From: Lachnospiraceae bacterium
GTDB taxonomy: Bacteria > Bacillota > Clostridia > Lachnospirales > Lachnospiraceae
DNA length: 64,000 nt
Direction of reading: 5' to 3'
Assembly (NCBI GenBank): GCA_910574965.1
Contig: CAJTDB010000005.1
Location: forward strand, 92,706 to 156,705
Below are positions 34,954 through 44,030 of the stretch, one piece after another. Both the position numbers and the translations under genes were made by a program. Numbering within the stretch: position 1 is the stretch's first letter; each line of letters starts with the position of its first letter. The notes below the pieces were generated by a model. The model made no database searches. It was not told the origin of the DNA and was given only the letters and a program-made list of their open reading frames with translations.

Positions 34954-35161
34954 ATTTCTGTATTCCTTTCTTACGGCGCGTTTGGACGCGTTCTGGTTTT
35001 GTCTGCTATTATTTCCGAAATATGGGAAAATCATTCCGGCAGCGTGCCGGTCATAAAATCTTCCTTTTTCGACCGGATTGTGCTATGGTATGTATGGAGA
35101 ATCGCTCCGCTGCCCTTTCGGACAGAGGGATGCGGAAATTTAACGCAGGAGGAATATGTTT

Positions 35162-36151
35162 ATGAAAAAGAAACTGTGGACTTTGATTTTAACGGCTGTC
35201 CTTGGCATGTCGGCGGTTCTGGGAGGCTGCGGCCAAAAAGAAACAGAGACGGTGACAATCCGAATCGGTTCCCTGAAAGGGCCTACCTCTATGGGGCTTG
35301 TGAGTCTGATGGACCAGACAAAGAACGGGGAAGCCGGACAGAATTATGAATTTACTATGGCTGCCGCTGCGGACGAGATCAATGCGGCTTTTCTGAAGGG
35401 AGATCTGGACATTGTCCTCATTCCGGCGAATGTGGCCAGTGTGCTGTACCATAAGACGGAAGGACAGATTGCCGTAGTGGATATTAATACACTGGGAGTT
35501 TTGTATCTTTTAGAGAGCAAAGAAACCGTTTCTTCCGTGGCAGATCTTGCAGGGCGTACGGTTTATCTGCCGGGGAAAGGAACGACCCCGGATTATGCCC
35601 TTCAGTATCTTTTAGAACAGAACGGCATTGAGATCGGGGAAGTGGATCTGCAGTACAAATCGGAGGCAGCGGAAGTAATCTCTGCACTTTCGGAAGAACC
35701 GGATGCACTTGGGCTTCTGCCTCAGCCTGCGGCGACGACAGCGTGTATGCAGCAGAAAGATCTGCGGATTGCTTTAGATCTGACCGAAGAATGGGACAAG
35801 GTGACTATGGACAGCAGTCTTGTAACCGGAGTGACCGCAGTGCGCCGGGAATTTCTGGAGCAGAACGAGGCTGCAGTGCAGGCATTTGTGCAAGACCATA
35901 TGGAGTCGGCGCAGTTTGCCAATGAGAATGTAGAAGAGGCGGCAGAGCTGGTGGCGGCCCTTGAGATCGTTCCTAAGGCGACTGTAGCGGCTCAGGCCAT
36001 TCCCTATTGCAATATTACGTGCCTGACCGGGAAAGATCTGCGGACGGCCCTGTCCGGCTATCTGGATGTACTGGCCGGGCAGAATCCGGAAGCGGTAGGA
36101 GGAAAGGTGCCTTCGGATGACTTTTACTATGAGTTCGATCCGGAAGCATAA
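35162..36151 (+). CDS. ABC transporter substrate-binding lipoprotein
   Basis: 329 aa. Signal peptide with lipobox VLGGC (Cys about 23), then a two-lobed NMT1/SsuA-like binding fold (TIRIGSLKGPTSMGLVSL, FLKGDLDIVLIPANVA). Family members bind sulfonates, nitrate, bicarbonate or thiamine precursors; the ligand cannot be chosen from sequence. The second ATG (35162) fits GGAGG spacing better than 35156. The leader carries the GATGCGGAA element. First gene of a three-gene importer operon. Confidence 0.9.
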   Translation: MKKKLWTLILTAVLGMSAVLGGCGQKETETVTIRIGSLKGPTSMGLVSLMDQTKNGEAGQNYEFTMAAAADEINAAFLKGDLDIVLIPANVASVLYHKTEGQIAVVDINTLGVLYLLESKETVSSVADLAGRTVYLPGKGTTPDYALQYLLEQNGIEIGEVDLQYKSEAAEVISALSEEPDALGLLPQPAATTACMQQKDLRIALDLTEEWDKVTMDSSLVTGVTAVRREFLEQNEAAVQAFVQDHMESAQFANENVEEAAELVAALEIVPKATVAAQAIPYCNITCLTGKDLRTALSGYLDVLAGQNPEAVGGKVPSDDFYYEFDPEA

Positions 36152-36160
36152 GAAGATTAT

Positions 36161-36943
36161 ATGAAACACTTGGCAAAACAGACAGGTATTCTTTTGTTCT
36201 GGCTGGCAGTATGGCAGGTGGTTGCCTGGCTGGTCGGCAGACCGATCTTTTTGGTGGGACCTTTGGAAACCGTGCAGGCTTTTTTTCGTCTGCTTGGACA
36301 GGCGGCTTTCTGGCAGTCAGTCGTCTCTTCTCTTGGAAGAATTGGGACCGGGTTTGTGCTGGCTTTTTCTCTGGGGCTTTTGTGCGGTGCAGGGGCCTAT
36401 GCATGGCCTTTGTTCGGAGAATGGATTGCTCCTGTGGTCACGATGATCCGGACCATTCCGGTGGCTTCTTTTGTCATCCTGGCATTGATCTGGACCGGGG
36501 CAGACGGACTGGCGCTTGTTATCTCTTTTCTGGTCGTATTTCCGATGATCTATCTGCATACGCTGGCAGGGCTTCAGGCAGCAGATGTACAGCTTCTGGA
36601 GATGGCGGAAGTATTTCGGATTCGGTTTTTTCCGAAAGTATGGCATATATACCGGCCGGCACTGGCGCCTTATCTTATAAGCGCCTGCAAGACAGCCCTT
36701 GGCATGTGCTGGAAGTCCGGCGTGGCAGCGGAAGTGATCGGAACGCCGGACCATTCCATCGGGGAGAAGCTGTATATGGCAAAGATCTTCTTCAGCACAG
36801 ATGAGCTGTTTGCCTGGACCGCAGTGGTGATTCTGTTAAGCGGTCTGTTTGAAAGACTTGTGCTGTATGTACTTGAACGGCTTATGGGCGAAGATTCCCG
36901 GAAAAACCGGTCAAAGGATGCGGCAGGGGAAAGGAAAGGATAG
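36161..36943 (+). CDS. ABC transporter permease (SsuC/TauC-like)
   Basis: 260 aa, about six helices, with the cytoplasmic EAA-like loop LLEMAEVFRIRFFPKVWHIYRPALAPYLI split around the conserved Gly position. It follows the binding protein after nine bases and precedes the ATPase by ten bases, so it forms the membrane channel of the importer. Confidence 0.92.
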   Translation: MKHLAKQTGILLFWLAVWQVVAWLVGRPIFLVGPLETVQAFFRLLGQAAFWQSVVSSLGRIGTGFVLAFSLGLLCGAGAYAWPLFGEWIAPVVTMIRTIPVASFVILALIWTGADGLALVISFLVVFPMIYLHTLAGLQAADVQLLEMAEVFRIRFFPKVWHIYRPALAPYLISACKTALGMCWKSGVAAEVIGTPDHSIGEKLYMAKIFFSTDELFAWTAVVILLSGLFERLVLYVLERLMGEDSRKNRSKDAAGERKG

Positions 36944-36953
36944 AATAGAAAAT

Positions 36954-37556
36954 ATGGCACTTGCGATCCATGATTTTGGCAAATCGTATGGAGGCGTGCC
37001 GGTTTTCCGGCATGTGGAGCTTCTTTTGGAGGAAGGAGGAGTGTATTGTCTGAGGGCGCCGTCCGGGGCAGGAAAGACGACGCTTCTTCGGATTCTGATG
37101 GGCCTGGAGCGTCCGGACGAGGGCTGGGTGGAAGGGCTGAAGGGCCGCCAGGTGTCCGCGGTCTTTCAGGAAGACCGCCTCTGCCCGGCGCTGAACGCGG
37201 CGGAAAATATCCGTCTGGCAAATCCTGGATGCAGCAGGGAAGCCCTTCACCGGGAGCTGTTGGAGCTGCTTTGGGAGGACAGTCTTGCAAAGCCGATAAG
37301 CACCTTCAGCGGGGGGATGCGCCGCCGGGTCAGTCTTTTGCGGGCGCTTTTGAGTCCCGGAGAGCTGCTGCTCTTTGACGAGCCGTTTAACGGTCTGGAC
37401 GATCAGAGCCGGCAGGCGGCGGTGGATTATGTAAAAAAGAAAAGAAACGGACGTACGCTCTTGTTTACAACACATCATCCGGAGGAAGCAGAGGCGCTAA
37501 GGGCACGCTGCGTGATCTGGGTGGAATCCTTAAAAACCTGGCGTTTGGAACGGTAA
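36954..37556 (+). CDS. ABC transporter ATP-binding protein
   Basis: A 200-aa short ATPase with Walker A APSGAGKTTLLR, Q-loop VFQEDRLCP, signature FSGGMRRR, Walker B LLLFDEPFNGLD and H-loop TTHHPEE. It completes the importer with 35162 and 36161. The start at 36954 has only a distant ribosome binding site, so translation may be coupled to the permease. Confidence 0.93.
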   Translation: MALAIHDFGKSYGGVPVFRHVELLLEEGGVYCLRAPSGAGKTTLLRILMGLERPDEGWVEGLKGRQVSAVFQEDRLCPALNAAENIRLANPGCSREALHRELLELLWEDSLAKPISTFSGGMRRRVSLLRALLSPGELLLFDEPFNGLDDQSRQAAVDYVKKKRNGRTLLFTTHHPEEAEALRARCVIWVESLKTWRLER

Positions 37557-37691
37557 AAAGAAAAGTGCCGGAATTTGTCCGAAGTATGTAAGTTGGAAGG
37601 ATTTGCGCTTGCATATTGCAGACATTTATATTAAAATAGAGGCAGAACCTTAAAAGGGGTATCGAAATACTATAAAGGAGGATCGAGTACC

Positions 37692-37862
37692 ATGGCATAT
37701 GTTATTTCCGGTGATTGCGTAGGATGCGGTTCCTGTGCAGAAGTCTGTCCGGCAGATGCAATTTCCGAGGCTGATGGAAAGTATGTGATCGATGCAGACG
37801 CCTGCCTGGAGTGCGGCACCTGTGAGGCAGAATGTCCGAACGAGGCAATCTCTGCTGAGTAA
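37692..37862 (+). CDS. 2[4Fe-4S] ferredoxin
   Basis: A complete 56-aa clostridial ferredoxin with two clusters, CVGCGSCAEVCP and CLECGTCEAECP, and the usual internal symmetry. It starts MAYVISGD after AAAGGAGG. A low-potential electron carrier for anaerobic metabolism. It could reduce the corrinoid activator that lacks its own 2Fe-2S domain, which is speculation. Monocistronic with terminator. Confidence 0.97.
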   Translation: MAYVISGDCVGCGSCAEVCPADAISEADGKYVIDADACLECGTCEAECPNEAISAE

Positions 37863-37899
37863 TTCGTATCTTACATAGCTTTGTATGATTGGCGAGAGA

Positions 37900-37934
37900 A
37901 AAAGACATAGTCCTAAAGGACTATGTCTTTTTTT
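37900..37934. terminator. Bidirectional intrinsic terminator
   Basis: Perfect stem GACATAGTCC-TAAA-GGACTATGTC with TTTTTTT on one side and an A-run on the other. The stop codon of the convergent MerR-type gene lies inside the hairpin. Confidence 0.92.
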
Positions 37935-38551
37935 GGCTGAGGGCCGAAAAACCAGGGTTTCCGTTGCTCTTCTTTTTCTTTTATCTTAGGCTCCTTGACC
38001 TTTGCTTCTTTTATCCGGGGTTCTTTTGCCTTTTTTTCGCGTTTTTTTCCAAGAGCCAGAAGTTTTCTCTGCTTCTGGGAGGAACGGATCAGCTCGTCCA
38101 GCTTTTTATAATGGGTCTCTTCCCGTTCTTCCTGAAGCCGGAAAAGGTAGTCCATTTCCTTGACAACCTGTGTGGAGACCTGATGGCTGAGCTCTTTTCC
38201 CATCTCTTCCTGATTCTCCCGGATGGCCTGTGAGACAACTTTGCCGAGGATCAGTTGAAACTGTTCCATCTTGTCGCTGACGGGCGGTTCCGGTTCGCGG
38301 ACAATCGCCGGTGGTACATTACCCTGTTCCATCTCCGGGACCAGTACTTTAATGGCTTTTAACTGGTAGCCCTGTTCCTTCAGATCCTTAATGTGATGAA
38401 ACATACGGATGTTATCTTCAGTATAGCAGCGATGACCCATTTCGTTGCGTTCGATGGGAAGTTCCAGCTCGTCCTCCCAATATCTGAGAACGTGAGATTC
38501 TACATCCACCATCTTGGCAGCGTCGGAGATCATATAGCGCTTGGATTCCAT
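37913..38551 (-). CDS. MerR-family transcriptional regulator with coiled-coil tail
   Basis: 212 aa. The N-terminal MerR helix-turn-helix (MISDAAKMVDVESHVLRYWEDEL, with wing MGHRCYTEDNI) is followed by a linker, a coiled coil (about 120-165) and a Lys/Glu-rich repetitive tail (KEPRIKEAKVKEPKIKEKEE). There are no metal-binding cysteines, so the inducer is not a metal. ATG 38551 fits GGAGG spacing better than 38557. Confidence 0.9.
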   Translation of the reverse strand: MESKRYMISDAAKMVDVESHVLRYWEDELELPIERNEMGHRCYTEDNIRMFHHIKDLKEQGYQLKAIKVLVPEMEQGNVPPAIVREPEPPVSDKMEQFQLILGKVVSQAIRENQEEMGKELSHQVSTQVVKEMDYLFRLQEEREETHYKKLDELIRSSQKQRKLLALGKKREKKAKEPRIKEAKVKEPKIKEKEEQRKPWFFGPQPKKDIVL

Positions 38552-38615
38552 ATACATCCCTCCACCTATGAAATTGTCGGCTTGTTCCTGCCATTTACAT
38601 GACTGAACTGTTTAA

Positions 38616-38660
38616 ATTATACCATACTCCCTTGATTTTGCAAGTGAATAGGCTTATAAT
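38616..38660. promoter_or_regulatory. Overlapping divergent promoters
   Basis: Minus strand: TTGCAA (38638-38643) and TATAAT (38616-38621), 16 bases apart, for the MerR-type gene. Plus strand: TTGATT (38632-38637) and TATAAT (38655-38660), 17 bases apart, for the DUF1858 gene. The two -35 boxes touch, so the regulator may sense its own promoter activity. Confidence 0.7.
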
Positions 38661-38787
38661 AATTCATATGCGGGAAAGAAAGTTACTCGTTGCACGTAAT
38701 GGACAGCCGGCACATGGCGTTTTACCGGGTGTAAAAGTAACGGATGAAAACCGCGAGGCTGAAAATACGATAGGAGGTTACCTGAAT

Positions 38788-38988
38788 ATGGCGAAGATTT
38801 CCAAGGATATGATTATTGCTGATCTGGTGCAGATGGACCAGAATATCATCCCGATTCTCATGAGAGAGGGAATGCACTGCGTCGGATGTCCTTCTGCACA
38901 GGCGGAAAGTCTGGAAGAAGCAGCACTGGTTCATGGGATGGATCCGGATGTGCTGGTGGCAAGACTGAATAATTTTCTTGGTGCATAG
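38788..38988 (+). CDS. DUF1858 domain protein
   Basis: A complete 66-aa DUF1858 protein ([23 protein letters not shown] split by family convention) with the redox-type motif [12 protein letters not shown]. Small proteins of this family are found in anaerobes and may be disulfide or metal-binding; function is not established. AGGAGG precedes ATG 38788. Confidence 0.93.
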   Translation: MAKISKDMIIADLVQMDQNIIPILMREGMHCVGCPSAQAESLEEAALVHGMDPDVLVARLNNFLGA

Positions 38989-39136
38989 GAAAGACTGACC
39001 AGGGCTGTTGCCAAAGCAGTTCTGGCCCCGCATCCGATGAACGTACAGGATCGGACAAGGGGCCGGCAAGACTGCTTTTGCATCAGCTCTTTTATCATGT
39101 TCCGCAAAAAAGATCTATGTGAGAGGATGTACAGCA

Positions 39137-39871
39137 TCAGAGCTCGGAAAGCTGCTGAAGGGCGCTGCCATCCATCAAGAGCGTAAAGTGCTCCATCATG
39201 TATGCTTCATTAGAAGCAGTGTATTTGCTGCTGGAACCATATTCAGATAAAATATTGCACACTTTATTGAACTGTTCCGGCGTATGGTCTGACTTGGTAA
39301 TTACCAGGTGGTACTGGGCGGTGTCGGGGTTCTTGTAGAGCCGGTTCTCTCCGTGATAGATGCCCTTTAACACGGCGGACGCCTCCACGATGGAGTCCAG
39401 CCGGGAGAAAAGATAGAGCTTGCGCATATCCAGTTCGCTGGCAAGCGTAGCGGCCTGTTCATCCCGTGTCTCTTTGGGCGCATTTTTCAGACGGTGCTCC
39501 AAAAGCTTCTGGAACAGATCCAGAACCTCGTCTGCGCCGTCAGGCAGAAATTCGCGGGAAGCATCCTCCTGGGTGTCTCCGCCGCCCTGAGAAAACCGGG
39601 AGAACCGGGTATCCAGTTCCTCTGGGTCAGACACTTTTGTAATGTCCAGAATGATGCATTCATTGGGCATCGGAATCGCCTCAATCATAAGGGGAATATT
39701 GTCCGCTTCGAAGCCGAACTGATGGGATGCCTGTTCCATCATGTCGCGGAAAAGGGAACGTGCCTTTTCCGAACCATATGCGATCTCGCTGAGCTTGATA
39801 TGGCGGACTTCGAGATCATCGCGTGTCAGAATACAGCGTATTTTGTTTTCATTGATTTTTTCTATTTTCAT
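39137..39871 (-). CDS. mecA: MecA-like adaptor protein
   Basis: 244 aa. The N-terminal target-binding domain (MKIEKINENKIRCILTRDDL) is followed by an acidic linker and a C-terminal ClpC-binding domain (YLFSRLDSIVEAS, GIYHGENRLYKN, YHLVITK). MecA delivers substrates to ClpCP protease. Its promoter is at 39911-39939. Confidence 0.93.
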   Translation of the reverse strand: MKIEKINENKIRCILTRDDLEVRHIKLSEIAYGSEKARSLFRDMMEQASHQFGFEADNIPLMIEAIPMPNECIILDITKVSDPEELDTRFSRFSQGGGDTQEDASREFLPDGADEVLDLFQKLLEHRLKNAPKETRDEQAATLASELDMRKLYLFSRLDSIVEASAVLKGIYHGENRLYKNPDTAQYHLVITKSDHTPEQFNKVCNILSEYGSSSKYTASNEAYMMEHFTLLMDGSALQQLSEL

Positions 39872-39910
39872 GTGATCACAACCTATTTGAATAATATTAT
39901 AGTTTAATAT

Positions 39911-39939
39911 AGTATAAACAATAATCGGGAATATGTAAA
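39911..39939 (-). promoter_or_regulatory. Promoter of mecA
   Basis: On the minus strand TTTACA and TATACT are separated by 17 bases, 40 bases before the start codon. Confidence 0.7.
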
Positions 39940-39993
39940 GCCTGCCAGCTTGTGAATTAAAGGAAAATTTTCTGAAATTTTTGTGAAAAGTGC

Positions 39994-40470
39994 TTGAAAA
40001 ATGGCGGATGTTGTGTATAATAGTGCTGTAAGTCTATGTTTCTGATTCTTTTCACGGTTTCAGTGATCAAATTCCAATTGTTTTATAAGGCATAAGGGAG
40101 GGATGCATAAGCCTGGCGGTATGTGCATTTTGTCATATATCACAATACCTTCTTCTGAAAAATGTACATGCGGCGAATGAAAACAGAGTCTGCCGGGAAA
40201 TCTGTATAAGACAGAAGTGCGAAGAAAAGTCTCTATGCCCTGAGATTGTTGTGGTGAGAACGGCAGCTTTGTGATATAATGAGCATCAGTAATAAGACGG
40301 TGCTGTTGGAGAATGTATTTTTCAGAAAATACTTACACAGACCATTGCTGCGCAGGGAGCAGGAAAAGCGCCTGGTCCGTGCTTTCTGCCGGAGTGTGCA
40401 TTTGGCACACTCCGGGCAGTGTCTGGCGGCGCGGCCGCTCACGAGGGATAAAGTAGTCAGGAGGACGCTC
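39994..40470 (+). promoter_or_regulatory. Promoter and long structured leader before the GH18 gene
   Basis: TTGAAA (39994-39999) and TATAAT (40016-40021) are 16 bases apart and precede a 440-base untranslated stretch. Visible structures are ATGTGCATTTT / AAAATGTACAT around 40121-40171 and a strong hairpin CCGGAGTGTGC-ATTTG-GCACACTCCGG at 40389-40415. A second TATAAT lies at 40275-40280. No known RNA family was recognised. It may be a regulatory leader or an independent small RNA. Confidence 0.5.
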
Positions 40471-42300
40471 ATGATAAGAGAAGACAGCGGAGAACGGGAA
40501 GGAAGAGAAGAGCAGGAAGAACGCAGGAAAAAAAGACCCGGTAATCCCAGAGGGGGACAAAATCGGAGAAGGAAAAAGGGCAGGAGGCGCAGAAGGCGTG
40601 ACCCGCGCAGGATTCCGGTCCTGATTGCCGTTTTCCTGATTCTGGTGACAGGAGGCGGCATCGTCGGTAAGATGCTGTATGATAAATACTCCCCATCCAA
40701 AGAACTGGCAGATACCGATGAATATTTCAATCTGGAAACGGAGCAGGATCTGGCGGTTCTGCTGGATGATGTGCTGCTGGAAGATAAAGGAAGGCTTTTG
40801 GACGGCAGGGTTTATCTGAATGTGGAGACGGTCTACCAATATCTGAATCCGAGATTTTACTGGGATGCCTCAGAAAATACGTATCTGTACGCACTGCCTA
40901 CGGAGCTTGTCAGCGCGTCGGTGGGAAGCAGCGATTACACTGTGGCAAAGGCAAAGCAGAATGAAGGATACGTGATTCTTCGGGCGGACGGAAATGATAT
41001 ATATGTGGCGCTGGACTTTGTGAAAAAATACACAAACCTGATATACGAATTTTGGGAAGATCCCAATCATGTGCATATTATCCTTGAATATGGGGAGAAG
41101 GATGTGGTGTCGGCCCAGAAGACGGCGCAGGTCCGTTTTCAGGCGGGAATCAAAAGCCCCATTCTGACGACCGTGGAAAAGGGAAACACGATGTATGTGC
41201 TGGAAGAGGAGGAAGAGATCGAAGAGTGGACGAAAGTTCTCACGAAGGATGGTTATATCGGATATGTCCGCGACCGGCAGATTTCTGCTGCCTCTAAAGA
41301 GACCATTGAGGAGCCGGAATTTACGGAACCGGTATATACCAATATATCCAAAGATTACAAGATCAATCTGTCCTGGCATCAGGTGACCAATAAAGATGCC
41401 AATGAAAATATTTACCGGGTGCTTGCCAATACCAAAGGATTGACAACCGTTGCGCCTACGTGGTTTTTCCTGAAGGACAACGACGGGGGGATCGAGTCGC
41501 TGGCGAGTCAGGAGTATGTCAATTATTGTCACCAAAACGGAGTCGAAGTGTGGGGGCTGGTGGAAGATATTACCTACAAAGATACGATTCTGGACTATGA
41601 GATCTTCACGAAGACAGCCAGCCGCCAAAAACTGGTAAACAATCTGATTGCCCAGGCGATTCAGTACGGATTAGACGGCCTGAATCTGGATATGGAGTTT
41701 ATCAATGCAGACAGTGCCAGAGGATATCTGCAGTTCATTCGGGAGCTGTCCATTATGTGCCGTCTGAACGGGATTGTGTTGTCGGTAGATAATTATGTGC
41801 CGGCTGAATATAATAAATTTTATGACCGTGAGGAACAGGGCGTCATTGCAGACTATGTGATTATTATGGGATACGATGAGACTCCCCGCAATGCGGAAAA
41901 AGCCGGCTCTGTAGCTTCTCTGGGATTTGTGGAAAAGGGAATCCAGAATACGCTTTTAGAGGTTCCGAAAGAAAAAGTGATTAATGCCATGCCGTTTTAC
42001 ACGCGCTTTTGGAAGACTGACGAGAACGGGGAAGTAACCAGCGAGGCTCTGGGAATGGACAGTGCTGCTCAAAGAGCAGCGAATAACAGTATAGAGCCGG
42101 TGTGGGATGATACGACGGGACAGTATTACATTGAACTGGAGTACGAGGGAAGCATTTACCAGATGTGGATGGAGGAAGAGCGCTCCATTGAGGAGAAACT
42201 GAAACTGGTCAGACAGTATGAGTTAGCAGGCGTAGCTTCCTGGCGGCTTGGATATGAACGGGCTGCTATCTGGGATGTGATTCTGCGGTATGTGAACTGA
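40471..42300 (+). CDS. Membrane-anchored GH18-family protein with SH3-like domain
   Basis: 609 aa. A very basic N-terminus (RRRKKGRRRRRRDPRR) precedes a single helix (IPVLIAVFLILVTGGGIV), then an extracellular part. This has a copper-amine-oxidase-N-like region (about 70-230), an SH3-like region (about 235-280, TVEKGNTMYVLEEEEEIEEW) and a GH18 barrel (about 295-605). The catalytic segment reads DGLNLDMEF, keeping the acid Glu but with Asn for the usual second Asp. Related proteins act on spore or cell-wall glycans. AGGAGG supports ATG 40471; the upstream in-frame ATG at 40279 lacks one. Confidence 0.88.
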   Translation: MIREDSGEREGREEQEERRKKRPGNPRGGQNRRRKKGRRRRRRDPRRIPVLIAVFLILVTGGGIVGKMLYDKYSPSKELADTDEYFNLETEQDLAVLLDDVLLEDKGRLLDGRVYLNVETVYQYLNPRFYWDASENTYLYALPTELVSASVGSSDYTVAKAKQNEGYVILRADGNDIYVALDFVKKYTNLIYEFWEDPNHVHIILEYGEKDVVSAQKTAQVRFQAGIKSPILTTVEKGNTMYVLEEEEEIEEWTKVLTKDGYIGYVRDRQISAASKETIEEPEFTEPVYTNISKDYKINLSWHQVTNKDANENIYRVLANTKGLTTVAPTWFFLKDNDGGIESLASQEYVNYCHQNGVEVWGLVEDITYKDTILDYEIFTKTASRQKLVNNLIAQAIQYGLDGLNLDMEFINADSARGYLQFIRELSIMCRLNGIVLSVDNYVPAEYNKFYDREEQGVIADYVIIMGYDETPRNAEKAGSVASLGFVEKGIQNTLLEVPKEKVINAMPFYTRFWKTDENGEVTSEALGMDSAAQRAANNSIEPVWDDTTGQYYIELEYEGSIYQMWMEEERSIEEKLKLVRQYELAGVASWRLGYERAAIWDVILRYVN

Positions 42301-42322
42301 GACAAAGGAATCTGGGAAAAGG

Positions 42323-42368
42323 CCATCGCATATACTTTTATGAAAAGTATGTGCGGTGGTTTTATTTT
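42323..42368 (+). terminator. Intrinsic terminator after the GH18 gene
   Basis: 17-bp stem CCATCGCATATACTTTT / AAAAGTATGTGCGGTGG (two G-U type pairs) with a three-base loop and TTTTATTTT. It overlaps the probable start of the amidase gene. Confidence 0.8.
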
Positions 42369-43068
42369 GGAGAGAAAAAAACTGGAATTGTTGATGTCGG
42401 TGATTCTGATCCTCTGTGCCTGTATCCTGGCGGAACAAGGATGGGAGAAAGTCTGGAGCAGTCAGGTACAGGCGGAAGAGAAAAGATGGACGGTGGTGAT
42501 TGATGCGGGGCATGGGGGAAACGATCCGGGAAAAATCGGTGTGGACGATTCACTGGAAAAAGATCTGAATCTGATCATTGCAAAAAAGGTTCAGAAGCTT
42601 TTAGAGCAGCAGGATGTGGAAGTGGTGATGACAAGGGAATCCGATGCAGGTCTTTATGAGGAACAGACTTCGAATAAAAAGGTTCAGGATATGAAAAACC
42701 GATGCGATCTGATTAACCGGACACATCCGGACTGCGTCGTCAGCATCCACCAGAATAGTTACCATGAGGAATATGTGAACGGTGCTCAGGTTTTCTATTA
42801 TGGAACTTCTCAGGAGGGGAAGCGGCTGGCAGAAACACTTCAGGAGAAGCTTATTGCTCATGTGGATCCGGAAAATCACCGGCAGGCGAAAGCAAATGAA
42901 AGCTATTATCTGCTGAAGAAGACGGAAGTGCCCATTGTGATTGTGGAGTGCGGCTTCCTAAGCAACTGGGAGGAGGCTAAAAAACTGCAGGAAGACAGCT
43001 ATCAGAATCAGATCGCCTGGGCGGTATCTATGGGGATTTTGTCGTATCTGGAGGAAGGGGCGCAGTGA
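42367..43068 (+). CDS. cwlD: N-acetylmuramoyl-L-alanine amidase, CwlD type
   Basis: 233 aa from TTG 42367. An N-terminal anchor (LMSVILILCACILA) is followed by an Amidase_3 domain with zinc ligands His in VVIDAGHGGNDPG, Glu in LEKDLNL and His in VSIHQNSYH, plus catalytic Glu in VECGFLSN. CwlD makes muramic-delta-lactam in spore cortex, so this gene points to sporulation. The start is uncertain: an in-frame ATG at 42340 lies in the loop of the upstream terminator hairpin, while TTG 42367 has GGTGG seven bases before it and gives the usual length. Confidence 0.88.
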   Translation: MERKKLELLMSVILILCACILAEQGWEKVWSSQVQAEEKRWTVVIDAGHGGNDPGKIGVDDSLEKDLNLIIAKKVQKLLEQQDVEVVMTRESDAGLYEEQTSNKKVQDMKNRCDLINRTHPDCVVSIHQNSYHEEYVNGAQVFYYGTSQEGKRLAETLQEKLIAHVDPENHRQAKANESYYLLKKTEVPIVIVECGFLSNWEEAKKLQEDSYQNQIAWAVSMGILSYLEEGAQ

Positions 43069-43133
43069 CGTTCCTGGTGTGCAACAGCGCACCAAAGGCG
43101 CAAATCCCTCTTAACTGAAGATGTACGATATAT

Positions 43134-43160
43134 AAAAACAGGGGAAGCAGTCCTTCCCCT
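43134..43160 (-). terminator. Intrinsic terminator of the Rpn-like gene
   Basis: On the minus strand AGGGGAAG / CTTCCCCT with a five-base loop is followed by GTTTTTA. Confidence 0.85.
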
Positions 43161-43181
43161 TAATTTATAGTAATTGTTTCA

Positions 43182-44030
43182 TTAAAGAAGTGCATTTTCG
43201 CTCTGAAGGCGAAGCAGTTCTGCCTCAGTAAGTCCGGTAACCTCCATAATATCTACAATGCTAATATTACGTCTTAGCATTTTTAGTGCCATTTCCCGTG
43301 TTTTTTGATTCCCATATTCAATCTTTTCTTTTTCATAGAGCTGACCTAATTGTGTCATATGGATTCTCCTCCTTATCTGTTCAAGATATTTTCTGTCAAT
43401 GAATTTGTCACTTGCAACGATTACGCCGGACAGGGTAAATATTCGTTGTTCCTCATTCAGTATCTGTTCTGCCAGGTCAACTACCTTCTCCAGCATTTCC
43501 TGCTTCCCCTGGGAACCGGGAATTGTCAGAGGAAGAATAACCAGCTTCATCAAGTCATCATCCTCAAGCAGTGTGCCGGACTGGACTTTCCGGCAAATTG
43601 TATCAAATGTGGTCTCGCCGTCAATGTGGGAGAGGAACGCCTGCTCCATGCGAAGAGTGATGCAGTTGGTTTCAAAGGTCGATTCTGCACTTTTTACATC
43701 GCCGGTATAAATAATGACCAGACGCAGATGAAAATCGTTCTCTTCCGGGTAATATTTTTCCATAACTCGTGCGATATAATTCAAGTATTTTATCTTATTC
43801 AGTTTTTTAAATTCAGCTTCATAATCGACAATGGCATAAGTTCCATCTTCCAACAGAAACAGATTGTCAATATCTTTTTCGTTTGCTGAAATTTTAGGAA
43901 GGTTTGTTGGAAGCAGTTCCCGGATTGGCGGGAGATGGATTCCATATGCTGCAAAGCTTTTTTCTTTATACGTCTGGGCAAGAACCTTAAACAGGATATC
44001 CTTGTTCTGATATGCAACTCCTTCTGACAT
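43182..44030 (-). CDS. Rpn-like PD-(D/E)XK nuclease family protein
   Basis: 282 aa, related by pattern to the Rpn/YhgA-like recombination-promoting nucleases common in Lachnospiraceae. The likely nuclease core is DNLFLLEDGTYAIVDYEAE split over residues 54-72, with Asp and the Glu-x-Glu/Lys cluster. A helical C-terminus follows, ending in a short helix-turn-helix-like segment (ISIVDIMEVTGLTEAELLRLQ). ATG 44030 follows GGAG; a GTG at 44042 is less likely. Often encoded in multiple variable copies; mobility here is not shown. Confidence 0.8.
   Translation of the reverse strand: MSEGVAYQNKDILFKVLAQTYKEKSFAAYGIHLPPIRELLPTNLPKISANEKDIDNLFLLEDGTYAIVDYEAEFKKLNKIKYLNYIARVMEKYYPEENDFHLRLVIIYTGDVKSAESTFETNCITLRMEQAFLSHIDGETTFDTICRKVQSGTLLEDDDLMKLVILPLTIPGSQGKQEMLEKVVDLAEQILNEEQRIFTLSGVIVASDKFIDRKYLEQIRRRIHMTQLGQLYEKEKIEYGNQKTREMALKMLRRNISIVDIMEVTGLTEAELLRLQSENALL

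Noticed and set aside
39994..40470. 6S RNA, RNase P RNA or SRP RNA
   Set aside because: None of the conserved segments of these RNAs could be found in the stretch.
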